A stretch of 64,000 nucleotides of DNA, from assembly GCA_021307315.1 (NCBI GenBank), contig JAJSPD010000096.1, positions 88,625 to 152,624 of the forward strand. Direction: 5' to 3'. The DNA comes from Bisporella sp. PMI_857 (Eukaryota; Ascomycota; Leotiomycetes; Helotiales; Helotiaceae). Shown here piece after piece: positions 47,801 through 59,636 of the stretch. Positions within the stretch are counted from its first letter, which is position 1. Each line of letters begins with the position of its first letter. Below the pieces are notes generated by a model. That model saw only the letters and a list, made by a program, of their open reading frames with translations, was not told the DNA's origin and did not search any database. The position numbers and the translations under genes are program-made.

Positions 47801-49079
47801 TTGCAGATGATATTCCGGGCTTAATATTGCTTCGAGTAACAAAGGAACAAGAGAAGTCTGCACCTCTGAAGGAACTTCAAGAAGCTTCTTCAGAAGCCAT
47901 TAATCTTCTGGTTTCCGAAGCTCATCACGGTATCGTGCGGCCAGAGGCAGTAGTTGGACAACTACAGGAGAGAAAGCTGCCACTTTATCTGTTTTTCTAC
48001 CTTAAAGCTCTATGGACTGGCGAAGCGATCGAGGAAGAGAATTTGCAAATACGGGACAGACTTGTGGCAGAAAGCAGAGCCCTGGTGGACAATGTGGCTG
48101 ATTTGGCTGTCCACTTGTTTGCTAAGTATGATCGTGAGCTTTTGATGGAATTTCTGAAGTCCTCCACAGAATATACATTCGAAAAGGCCACCTCGGAATG
48201 TGAACAATTGGATTACGTGCCAGAGCTTGTTTATCTATACTCCAAGACTGGTCAAACTAAACGAGCCCTGTATCTTATCATCGATCGGCTAGCCGATGTT
48301 TCGCAAGCAATATCCTTCGCAAAAGAACAAGACGATGGCGATCTTTGGAACGACCTCCTCGATTACTCTATGGACAAGCCGCGTTTTATTCGCGGGCTTT
48401 TGGAAGAAGTTGGCACAGCCATTAACCCAATAACCCTCCTGCGCCGCATCCCTGAAGGGTTGGAGATCGAGGGACTGAGAGATGGACTAAGCCGTATGAT
48501 TAAAGAATATGAGATTCAACATAGTATCAGTTACGGCGTGGCTAGGGTCTTAAGAGGCGAAGTTGCTCTTGCCCAGCATACACTGAGGTCGGGACAGCGC
48601 AAAGGCGTCAAGTTCAACGTTGTTCATAAGAAATATGATCATGTTGATGTCGCGGTGTCAGATGTCCCTACTAATACTGATGGCCCATCCCCATCACACA
48701 TACCCTCCGACCCTACATCCCCCCCGAGGAACCCGTGGTTCCTATAGCAGGTCACTGTGTTGGATGCCATGAGCCGTTCTCAGAGTTTGAAGTTGAGACT
48801 CTGGTGGGATTTGCATGTGGACATGTCTTCCATCTGAGCCATCTGTTGAACTACGAGAGAGACGAAGGCGAGAGGCCTGAAACCCCGCCAGCGGAGGAGG
48901 GGCGCGTGGATGAGGAGGAAGGATATGGAGAGACACATAGCGTGGGTGCAAAGGTCACACACGCGAGACTGCTAAGAGATAAGATCAGGGACGGGTGCCC
49001 TGTAAGTGGATGTGTCATCAGTGATGTGAAGATTTTGTAGGATCAAGAGGTGCATGATAGATGGAGAGAAAAAGAATAA
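44836..49079 (+). CDS. vps41: Vps41, HOPS vacuolar tethering subunit
   Basis: Predicted exons are 44836-45091, 45186-46206, 46257-46562, 46693-46923 and 46995 onward, with a probable last intron at 49002-49040 and stop at 49079. The N-terminus is acidic. The beta-propeller starts with LKYARLTSHLGLVYRNGDAT and IIGTHNGNIHVLSLPSFQSI. The alpha-solenoid (clathrin-heavy-chain-repeat) follows, with HLTFLLEHQKYQEAWELIDE and FIRGLLEEVGTAINPITLLR. The C-terminal RING-like finger is HCVGCHEPFSEFE, VGFACGHVFHLSHLL and DGCP. Vps41 acts on vacuole and late-endosome fusion with Vps39 in HOPS. The solenoid exon stops at 48747, in another frame from the finger. Either one base is missing in the seven-C run at 48719-48725, or 48655-48728 is an intron (GTGTCA, TACTAATAC, GAG), which also restores the frame. 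Confidence 0.9.
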
Positions 49080-49510
49080 TAACGCTTAACACTAGTTGAG
49101 AGTTTGAGGCCGTGAACTTCACAATTTCCTTCTCTATCTGTCACCCATCTGCTCGCCCACCTTCTCATCCATCTCTCCAATCCCTCTCCCGTCCAGCGGG
49201 ACCTTTTCTTCTTGCTTATGCTCCAGATATCTGCATCCGCGCATGCAGAACTCGGCATGCCACGAACACCGAGCAGGAAAATCGATATCGGAGACGGCCA
49301 AGTCTAAAATGGCAGGTAGCTGCAGCCCTAAGGAAAAAGCTCTCCAAGGACAAAGTCCGATATCGATAGCATCTGGTTTACAGAAAACTAAATGAGAAAA
49401 ACTGTCAGCCGCAGCACGACGCGGTGTGGGACCTTTGGGAAGCATACGTCCAGAATATTTCTTGGTGATCCTGATAGCACCCGGCGTCACTAGCTTTTCG
49501 GTCCTAAAAC
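49080..49510. other. Convergent 3' intergenic region
   Basis: 431 bp between the ends of vps41 (+) and the NACHT-ankyrin gene (-). No gene seen. Confidence 0.6.
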
Positions 49511-52500
49511 TCAAGGGGAAACGCCTGTTTCGTGTGCTGCAAGGTCCGTGATCACTCCATATTCTTTAAGTAAGGAAATCATGTCCGGGTCCACAACCTC
49601 GTTCGAAAGCTTGAGAGACAGTGTTGGAGAGAACAGATGGTCTGTGGTAGCAGTTTCGATTAAAGACTCTAGAAGAACTCTCACGGCTCTAACGTGACTA
49701 TTCTTAATAGCCAATTCCATAGCGCCCCACACTTCTCCATTTTCTTCAATGTGTTGACTTGTTCTGTGTTGCAGCAAAAAATTCACAATAAGGTCATTTC
49801 CGCAATCTGCTGCCATCATCAATGCCGTGAGCCCCTTGAAATTCACAGTGGATATATCCGCTCCTTTTTCAACAAGAAGTTGAATCGTCCCCAGTGGCTG
49901 ATCATAGTTTTTGCTGGCAACCATGAGTGCTGTGTTCCCATCCTCATCAACCATCTCGGTATCGGCGCCCCTTTCGACAAGAATGCGAAAACCGTGTTGA
50001 TATTTTTCGCAAGGATAACATTTCGTTCCCACAATTAATGCAGTCTCTCCTTTGGCATTGACCGCATTGATGTCGGCACCGTGGTCTAGGAGAATTTCTA
50101 ATATATCTGACTTCCCATTCCTAACTGCCTGTTGCAATGCTGTGCCACCTTCCCCGTCCTTGGCGTTTATATCGACGTCATACTCAAGCAACACTTGTAA
50201 GGTGGCATCTCCCCCATACTCTACTGCAAGTTGCAAAGGTCTGCGCAGTTCTCTATTCCTATTTGTATCGGCCACTACACCGCCTTTTGCGCCGTTTGCT
50301 CCTCGTTCGAGGAGAAGTCTGATCAGAGCCGCTGAGTCGGCCCTCCTACTAAGTGCTTGAACGGCTGTATGTTCGCCGTAAGAGGCTGTAAATGTGTTGT
50401 AACAGATATAGTGGACGCTCTCGTGTGCCAAAACAGCCCCTTTGTCCAACAGCGCCCGAACCACTGTTTCCTGGCAATGTGCCGCTGCTACGTCAATTGC
50501 TGACCCTCCAGATCCCTTTTCGCGGTCATCCTTTTTCTTGAAGTCAGCCCCTCTCTCAATTAACAAATGAATCATTTCAAGCTTGCCAGCTGATGCAGCA
50601 GCCATCACCGGCGTCCCATATTCCCCTGTAAGGTTATCGATATCGGCTCCTAAATCAAGGAGATGCAGAACGGCCCCACAATCTCCCTTACGTGCCTTTG
50701 CTTGCAGAGCGTTTCCTTTTGTCCCACCATCTTGCTTGATGATCTTGGCCTGCTCCATTGACAAAATTTCTATCATGTGATCGACATTCTCTCGCGAAAT
50801 GTTGCGTACTTTAGTTGGAAGTACCGACGGAGCTTCTTCGAGTGCCCAGTTCAGAAGAAGTTTGGCGCATTGCACATGCTTTCCTTTAATTGATGCGTTC
50901 AGTGCTCGATTAAAGTCCACTGGAATCTTTTTGATGAAGTATTTCGAGTCTTTTTCTAAGAGAAGAGATACAGCTTCTGCATGGCCATATGTCGATGCCA
51001 TAGCAAGTGCACCTTTCATGGCATAGTCTGCATGTGAGTTCTCTCTGAGGTAGTCCTTATGATCTAGCAACTTCCTGGCAATAGAAAGGTGGCAATTTTG
51101 AGAAGCTACTGTGAGGGCACCCTCGCCCGAAGTGATATTGATGTTGGCACCTTTCTCTACCAGAATGTCGAAGATCTCCTCATCTCCAATCTCACACGCC
51201 TTGAGTATAGCTACACTCTTTTTGTGAACGTGGTCAAGTTCAGAAGGCGTCCCCAGCAAGTCTAACAGCGTCAGTGCTGCTTTCCTATATCCAAGTGTCA
51301 GAGCTTGTAAGACAAAGCCACCCTTCTTCTTGGGAAAGGAGGCCAGTTCATTAGCTAGATCTGTGATAGCCAGGAGATTATTCGCTGCTATTGCATCTTC
51401 GAGTGCCTGTTCCAAAGTGCGAGCCTTGATATCCGGGAATACTGGAGTCTTGGGCAGATCCTCGTGACATAGACTGACATGAGTTTTCAGGGCGGAGTCC
51501 GATGGTAACCCCAGTATAGAATAGTCGCAAGTAGAATAGGGGCACATGAACAATCTTCGGTGACTATCAAAATGCTTCTCTCGTTCTTTTTGGTTTATAA
51601 ATCCGGCTACAAAGTATGGACATTGCAACACTGGGCATCGGAATGGCGATTTCCCAGAAAAATTTTCCAGGTGGTCTTGCTCTGTACCCTGGATGACCCG
51701 GCCTTCAATCACCAGCCGTGAGTGGCAAATTTGCGCTAATAAGTATGGCATTCGCCCTTCTATTTAAATTTAGAGAAATTTCTATACAGAAGACGAGGGG
51801 TTTTACGCGTTTCTGAATCTTCTACTATTATTGTATCTATCTGGTCATAAAGCTGTTGGAGCTCAATCAATATTCGGCCAAAGTCTGCTTTGCACAGTAG
51901 ACTCGATTGCAATCCCGATGAGCACGCCGATTGAATCCCGTGACGTTCTTGTAATATCAGAATTGCTTTCTGCAGCGATCTCGGGATTACGGTTTCAGTG
52001 TCGGTAGTCCGGAAGAGACATTCCAAATGCTTAAGCCAGTTGCATGCCGCATATTCTTGAAAAGCTAGGTCACCACTTAAGACTCTTGCCGTAAATCTGT
52101 CCTTTGCTAATCCTAGACTGAAGCAATCAAATGTAAGGTACGAGGCGCAGAGAGTCGTCATAAGTTCTTCGGCACCAGAAGCTTTGATGTAGTAACCACT
52201 GTGATGTTGCCAAAGATATCTATGCTCGTCAACTTCATGACCAGCGAGAAGAATCCATGACTTACTCCTTCGCTGTTGGATGTATTAAATCAACAATTCC
52301 GTTCTTAAGAACTTGAATTATTGGCCCACAAAGATCATCAAGCGGAAATCTCGAATGCCGATTTCCAAAGTCTACATTTTTCTCTTCGAGATTGATGGCA
52401 AGAGCCCCCTGAATTTCATGGACATATAATGCTCGTTGTGATGTGGTGATAAGCGTGAGGATTAGCTTTGCTCTCTTGAGACACTTTTCTAGCTGACTGG

Positions 52501-54449
52501 GATTCTTGGAGCTGGCTTTTCCAATCCTGACGAGCATACGGCCGTAACTAGAAGTGGTGTTCAGTGTTGTGTTTCCAGCTCAAGGTTAGAAATCAACATA
52601 CGCCTCATTTATACCGTGAGGTAGCACCTCAAATCTTAGCTCTTCGTTCAGATCTTCCAGATTATCCTGGGATAACAAGTTGTCCATTATGAGTCGAGCC
52701 AGAAGGAACATACCTGTATTTAATTTGGTATCAGCATGAGGATATCAACCAAACTTCGAGAATGGGACTCACCTTTGGGCCGAGTGCAGATCTCTTTTGT
52801 GATAGACTGCTCCCTTTCGGGAGTAAACTTAAATATCCGGCTCAACATAGCCATTTTGAATGTGATATATGCTGTGATATCATTTTCAATATTCCGTGGT
52901 TTGATGTTGAACTTGACTGCTGATTTTAACGACCTCTCAAGGTCCCTCTCTTGTCGACTTGTAACAATTATTCGAACATTTCCCTGGGCATCGTTTGCTT
53001 TCGTACAGGCGGTGACCAGGTTTGAAAATAGCTTTCGCTCTTCTTCGGAGCATTCGTCTAGGCCGTCGATTCCGATATACAATGAATCATGGTTTGTTAA
53101 TATCTGGTTGAGTATATGAAGAAGTTTCCAAGCATCCTTGGCCCGCCTCTCGCCGCCTGCAAGCATGGACTCATAGATGAAATCTAAGCAGTTCGGATTA
53201 AGTTGAAGGATTTGTGAAATAAGACTCTTGGCAAGATCTGTGAAGTGTGATCGAAGAGGGTCATTGTTCTTGCAATAGAAGTATACAACTTGAGCATCTG
53301 GTAGAGTCGTGCTGATTTCATCAACTACAGAACTAAAAATCACCGTCTTGCCTTCACGTATTTATCTTAGCCCAAGGTTGTGCTAAGAAAGGATAAAGAT
53401 AAATTATTGAACAACATACCGGCTCCTGGGATTCCGCACAGCCAAAATGTACACGGTGCGTAATCGGTGCGCTTGAGCCAGCCCAACATCTGTGGCTGTG
53501 AGAATATCCATCGTGTCGTCTGTGGTAGCATGGCTCGGACCTTCCGAAGTTCTTGGTGTTGAATTTTAGAACCTGGCTCAGCCGAAAGCCAGTCCATGAT
53601 AGCTATTCTCCGCTGATTCTGCTTTTCATCTAACAACACTTCCATTTCTTTACTAAAGCGAATGCGAGCTTCTTGGGAATCTTGGAAATGCGCGAGGTTG
53701 GCTGATTGGAGTACCAAATCCCGGGATCGGTCTAATTTCTTCAAAATATCCCCAAACATATCGCTGAAGGTGTGGTAGGTTAATTTGAAGGTTAACTTCC
53801 ATGCTGTAGACGGGGCAAAACATTAGCAGTGTATCAAGATGAACCGAGAATATCATCGTACTTCCGTGTTTGAAGAACACTATTGCACGCTTGTGAAAAT
53901 CTAGGATATCTTCGTATATGTCGGCCAAGACTTGCTTTACGTGGGGATGGTTGTAGAATAGTGCGTCGACTGTAGAGAGTATCGGTAGAGAATTTCCTAT
54001 CCCCTCATACGCATCCAGCAACGCGTCAAAAGCTTCGTTGAGTGTTGAGGCAATCTCGAGCAGGATTCCACTCAGTTTAAGAGAGCTCTATATTGTGGAA
54101 CATCTTACCTGGATGCATAGTTTTACAGGACCCTATTCTTGATTATTAACAAGGTTTGACCTCGCAATCTTTGGCAAAAACTGACCCATATGAAAGCAAG
54201 TATCTCCGGTTTGACTTGTATAAACACTTGAAGAACTTCAGCATATTGTTTCAAGCCGTTCAAGAAAGGCTTGATCTTATTCAGATTTCGAAGGCCCTTT
54301 TTGGCTGCTTGTTCCTTCTGTATCCTTGTGATTGATTCCTTTAAGTCACCGAAAGTTGTCAGCTGGAACAGTTCAGCGTGTTCTGATGTGAGCCTTTTTT
54401 TAAAGCTGGCGAGGATTCCCTCAAAGTTACTGGGTTCAGTCGAGGCCAT
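49511..54449 (-). CDS. NLR: DUF7708, NACHT, zinc fingers and ankyrin repeats
   Basis: Predicted complement(join(49511..51759,51807..52198,52266..52547,52602..52713,52773..53351,53420..53803,53862..54054,54109..54132,54186..54449)), 1492 aa; every junction closes in phase, including a 24-nt exon. The N-terminal 200 residues match DUF7708 of fungal NLRs (PEILAFIWGPVKLCIQ, LLDAYEGIGNSLPIL). The NACHT domain has Walker A CGIPGAGKTVIF (about 283-294), Walker B DSLYIGIDGLDECSEEE, VRIIVTSRQE and GMFLLARLIMD. Exon 51759-49511 opens with two zinc-finger-like motifs (FRCPVLQCPYF..HFDSH and FMCPYSTCDYS..HVSLCH), then at least ten ankyrin repeats (for example GTPVMAAASAGKLEMIHLLI, ALQQAVRNGKSDILEILLD). 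Such proteins sense ligands by their repeats and trigger fungal cell-death responses; the ligand is unknown. The frame is intact, so it is likely functional. Confidence 0.92.
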
Positions 54450-55294
54450 CGATTTCGGGATACACGCTAGGTAGTAAGTGGTTATTTCGGTTGTGGGTTG
54501 CGTAGGACCGTATTCAGATTCGCAAAAGGGATGTAGATTAGGCAATGTTTGTCAGCTATCCCCTCGAGTTGCTGTGCTGACGGACGCAAAACTCTGTTGA
54601 GAGCCATAACTGCCCGACGGAACTCACTAGAATGTTGATTCTTGGCATGGGAGCCTGGTCTGCAACGCACACATATATATGATCTGTCACATGCCATCCG
54701 TTACAAGTGCAGTTATTTAAAAACTTATTAACACTTTTGCACAGTTTTTAGAATTACGAGTAAAAGCTTTGTGTAAAGTATAAAAGCAGCATATAAAATA
54801 TTAAGAAAAAATCAAAAGCTTTTTATTAATACTATTTTATGTCTGTACGATATTTATTGGAACTGGTACTACAATAGAATAATGATTAAAGGGGAATTAC
54901 CCCGCTGCAACAAGGCTGAACGTCAGTAATTTTAGCTAACAAGTTCCCTGCCACTGCCACGTGCGATATGGATAGAGGCTCTAGGATTGTTTATAGATTT
55001 GTGAACAGCAATAATGCCCTTGATTCAATGTCAACTTTGAGTGAGGGACAGGTTCATTGATGAGGGGTTTGAAAGAGCCAGGTTTATTCTGACGAATATT
55101 TCATCATATGATATATAGAATATGGATTGTAATTATTTGCGCGGGAATGGACTACTATGCCTGGCTCCAAGGGTCGAATCTGCCTTGCAGGACGCCTACT
55201 CTGCATCAAAACGAGGCTGAGCCTAACAACACCGACTTTCTATCCCAACCTCAACTTCTATCGGGGCGGATATTGTACTTCATGGTCGAGGATA
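54450..55294. other. Divergent AT-rich intergenic region
   Basis: Upstream of the NLR (-) and of the SNF2 gene (+). Very AT-rich from 54720 to 54900. No gene supported. Confidence 0.5.
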
Positions 55295-58200
55295 ATGTCT
55301 GGCCGGAAGAGGCCTTACCCTGATGATGAAGGAGTATCCTCTACTCATTCTCCTACTCTTGTCGAAAAGAGGAGGCTCACCTCGACCTTGGAAGCTGTGG
55401 GATCCAATACTGGATCAGCTGCCTCGCTATGGACGACAACAAACATCGACAGGTGCGATATGCACGATTCCTATTACGACCACATAATACGAGCGCGTAA
55501 GCCCTCCCCAATGCCTTGGCCCCCTTCTACTAGCTCTGGTGATTCACTCGAGCTCTCTATCCCGACAGAAACAACCTCGACTCCCTTCACCTCCACTTCA
55601 GAAACCGAGGCATCCGACATCAGGAAGGAAAGTAACGAAATAGAAATATGTTTCGGCATGGTAAGCTCATAAAGTTATCCTCTCAGTTGTAGCAGGTGCT
55701 TACTTCAAGTAGCTTGTAGATGGGCTCCTCTCTGTATGGAAACGTTCTCAGATACCCGTAATGTCAAGTTCGAGGTTAGGAGCACCGACTTTGAAACCTC
55801 GTTTCCGAGACAAAGGAATGACGATTCTAAATCCAACGATGCAAGAAATAGGGGTCTTGGACAACAAGACTGCGAGTGGCATGGTCTCTCTCAAACAAAC
55901 GGTATCGTCCGTGCGGTTTGAGATATATGCAATCCAAGGGGCGAAGGAGGTTGATGGCCCGGATGGAACACTAGAAATACCACTTGAAATTCTCGTTTTT
56001 GGATGGAGAAGCTTTCTAGAACAGGTCGGGTCTCTCCTATCGCGGTCCAGTCTCTTTCTTCAAGAGCCCATTAACCGCCAACTTTCAGTACCTTACAGAA
56101 ACCCACACGTCTTCTCATGGAATGAGGAGGATGAGACAGAAAACTCTAGCTACCTGTTGGAGCCATCATTTGAGGGTGAAACCAACATTACAGACAAAAT
56201 TCGAGCAGTCCTGAACGACACAAGTACCCCTCGACTGTCTTTTCAGATCCAACAGGATGCCAGAATTACGTCTATCCTCAAGCAGTTAGTGATTACTTCC
56301 TTCTTTATATTAAGTACTTCCGCCTTCCGAAGGTGTAAATTCACTTTCAGAAACGCCTTGCTAACATTTGACTTCTCCATAGGCACCAGCTAATAGCCTT
56401 GAAGTTCATGATTGCTCGAGAAGGTCTAATGGAGGCTGATCGGCTTACCCTATGGAGACCTGTTGACAGAAATGGAAGACGAGTGTAAGTACATTCAATA
56501 TATTTACTACACATCATATTTAGGAAGCTTTCTCAAAGATCACAGGTTTAAGAATGATATTACACAATCCATCAAGATGTTGGAGCCCGTTGAGTGCCGC
56601 GGCGGGATCTTGGCAGACGAGATGGGTATGGGAAAATCGCTCTCGCTACTTGCCCTTATACTATATACGTCACATGGCCAAAGATCAGATAAGAAAGAGT
56701 ACCTGCCATATCAGAAGGATGATATATGGTCAGGTGCAACATTGGTGATTGCTCCAAAATCGAGTAAGTCTGTAATACCATCTTTGGGCGGCCTTGATTC
56801 TGATAGATCAAATTAGCAATCCAGGGCTGGGAGCAGCAGGTTCATAAGTGATTATCTCGTTACACTACACTTTATCAGTATCAGGCTAATCGCAACCCAG
56901 ACACACGCGGCCAGGTGCACTCAAAGTCCATATCTACCATGGGAACGGACGAAGAATTACTCGCAATATGCTCAGCCAGTTTGATATCGTACTGACAACA
57001 TACGAAACTGCTGCCTCTGATGCTTCAGCGTCCGGTACGCTTTCTCGAATCTCCTGGCTACGGATCGTCCTGGATGAAGGTACAAAAGTTAACCATTCCT
57101 TTGCTTGTCAAGCCATATACTAATCATGTTCTATAGCCCACCAAATTAGAAACAGATCCACAAAAAACTTCCAAGAACTCACAAAGCTGCGTGCAGAACG
57201 ACGATGGTGCTTGACAGGGACGCCAGTACAAAACAAACTGAGTGATCTCTTTTCCCTGACACAATTCCTAGGTTTTGAGCCGCTTGAGAGCCACGCCAAC
57301 GCTCGGAAATACATCTTGGAACCGTTAAGTAGGAATGATTCGCAAGGCTTAGAGAATCTTCGGTTGGCACTTCAAGTAATATCATTGAGAAGAACGAAGC
57401 AGTTATGCAGGACTCAACGAAGGATCGAAGCTGTCGAGCAAGTTATCTTAAATGAGAGAGAAAGACGATGCTATATTGCTACACGGGACGATGCAAGGAA
57501 ATCATTGAGCTCGGTAACTGGGAAGTCTCAAGGCCATATACTTCTGCGAGCGATATCAACCCTCAGACAACTCTGCAGTAACGGCGGATTAATCATTGAT
57601 GGCCCCCCAGAAATTCAGCCTGCCCGCGAGCACAGCATATGTGATAAATGTGGGGACCCGATTGATACCCAGATTGACTCACAGCAATCATTTCATGGTG
57701 CTTGTGGCCACAGTGTGTGTTTTGAGTGTACATTGGACCAGAACGGTGCCGAAGACACAGTCTTGGATAGCACATCTTCAACTTGCTGGGTTTGCCAAGA
57801 ACCTGTGACACCAGTCCTTGAGAACATACGACAACGAAATAGCAACCAACTGAACAGTGTACCGATGGATTGGCAATCTACAAAGGTTTTAACCTCAACT
57901 TGTTATTCGTCCAAGATAAAGAAAGTTGTCACGAATTTGCAAAAGCTCAAATTAGCCTCAGCGGCGAATAAAATGGAGCCCATTAAAAGGGAAGTATTTG
58001 CTCTTATATTAATTCACAAACTAACTAAGAACTCAGTCTTGTATTCTCTCACTGGACTCGAACATTAGACTGTTTAGGAGAAGCTTTGTCGTGTCAAGGA
58101 ATGCTCTACGTCCGCATCGACGGAAGTCTCACTATCGAGCAACGAAGGGCAGCTATTCACCAATTCAACCTTGTCCCGGAAATTAGAACCTTACTCCTCT

Positions 58201-58646
58201 CCTATGGAAGTGGGTCCGTCGGGTATCTTGCCTCTTATTCTACTTAACGATCTCAACTGACTTTTTGAAGACTAAATCTTGAGACCGCAACTCACGTGCA
58301 TCTTCTGGAACCGCACTGGAACCCGATGGTTGAGGCACAGGCCGCAGCGCGGGTGGATCGACTAGACCAGACAAAGAATGTTTTCATATACCGATATATT
58401 GTAAAAGACTCAATTGAAGAAGTATGCTACCCGCACAGCTTTTCACTATGACAAATTAGGCTAATGTATTTAAACAGAATATACAAAATGCACAAAGAGG
58501 AAAGTTAATGGACATAGAGTTATCCGTTTCGAGAATGGCTACGGGCGAGGACTCTAACACAAATAGTAATTTCATGGTAAGAGTACAAGCTCCCTGCGGT
58601 GCTTTGATACCGCTAACCGCCTCAGGAATTGAGGCATCTTCTCTGA
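55295..58646 (+). CDS. SNF2-family ATPase with internal RING finger (Rad5/HLTF-like)
   Basis: Predicted exons: 55295-55660, 55713-56284, 56383-56484, 56546-56763, 56817-56847, 56901-57079, 57137-57989, 58037-58222, 58271-58421, 58478-58576 and 58626-58646, about 925 aa. Motif I is GGILADEMGMGKSLSLL (usual GKT is GKS), motif II is VLDEAHQIRN and motif III is WCLTGTPVQNKLSDLFSL. A RING finger (CDKCGDPID..HGACGHSVCFECTLD..CWVCQEPV) sits between the helicase lobes, as in Rad5, Rad16 and HLTF. Motifs IV-VI follow: LVFSHWTRTLD, GLNLETATHVHLLEPHWNPM and ARVDRLDQTKNVFIYRY. These are DNA-dependent ATPases and ubiquitin ligases in repair or remodelling. The N-terminus is short and lacks HIRAN. At 57990 the expected intron donor reads GGAAGT instead of GTAAGT. 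Without that splice the protein stops at 58068 and loses the second helicase lobe. Confidence 0.85.
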
Positions 58647-59636
58647 GAGATACTTGTTATTTTTGATAATCAAGTTGACATTTAGAGTTTAGAAGATGTC
58701 CAAAACAATGCAGAAGTGGACTGTGCAACTTGTTTGTAGATACAAATTCAATAGAAGCAACATCATATTGTGTATAGTACTCGAGGCAGATATAGAGAGA
58801 GCCTGCAACTTTTGAATATACCCTATAAATTAAAGTAACTAAAGATGACAACTGGCTTTTTTTTGGGGGGGGGGGGGTTTAAAAGACGAGCCTCGAAGTA
58901 AACCAAGGCACGCGTTGTGATATAATTGCGCACCAATACCCATAGTACACAATAGGCACAACACACGACAGCCCAACAATAACTGCAATCCCACCTCTTA
59001 AAGCGTAAAGGTGGCTAGGAGGACGTTTAATCTTTCTTATCCCTTTTGCCATCATCACAAATTTTCAAATCTTATTAAAACGTTCCCCACGAAAAACCGC
59101 AATAAATCAAACGGCGCTTATTGCAAATTGATCTTTTTATATATAGCCAACTTTGATTATAATTATAACCATATTAGTTTACGTATGGTTAAAGAAAGCG
59201 TGTTATCATAAAGTAATCCGTACCGACGCTTCTGTGACCATCCTTAAACCGCGCTCTCCTTGAACGTTTTGTTCCCAGAGCTCTTGATTCTGCCCTCGCC
59301 CTGCTTTCAATAGTGGACCGCGCCACCTGAAAGTTGAGGCATATTGCTGGTTCCCACGCGGTCACCGAATTGATGAGACGCTGGGAAATAATTAGGTATG
59401 GAGAAACAAATTTGTTAGATGCACTTTAATTAGGGTACTATTTGAGGTGTATAACTTTCGGTTTTCTTGGAAGCTGGACCAATGACCCGGGACCGGTACC
59501 TAAGCTAACGTCCCGATATCACAAGACATTCTTAGTAACAAAATGCCGGAATCAAAGGGTGAAGAAACAGCGCTTGGTCTGATTGTGGTGTTGCCTATCG
59601 TAGAGAAATTACATATCCTGCCTAAATGTTCAAGTG
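58647..59636. other. Convergent 3' intergenic region with homopolymer tract
   Basis: Between the SNF2 gene (+) and the M3 peptidase (-). Contains T8G13 at 58857-58877. No gene supported. Confidence 0.6.
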
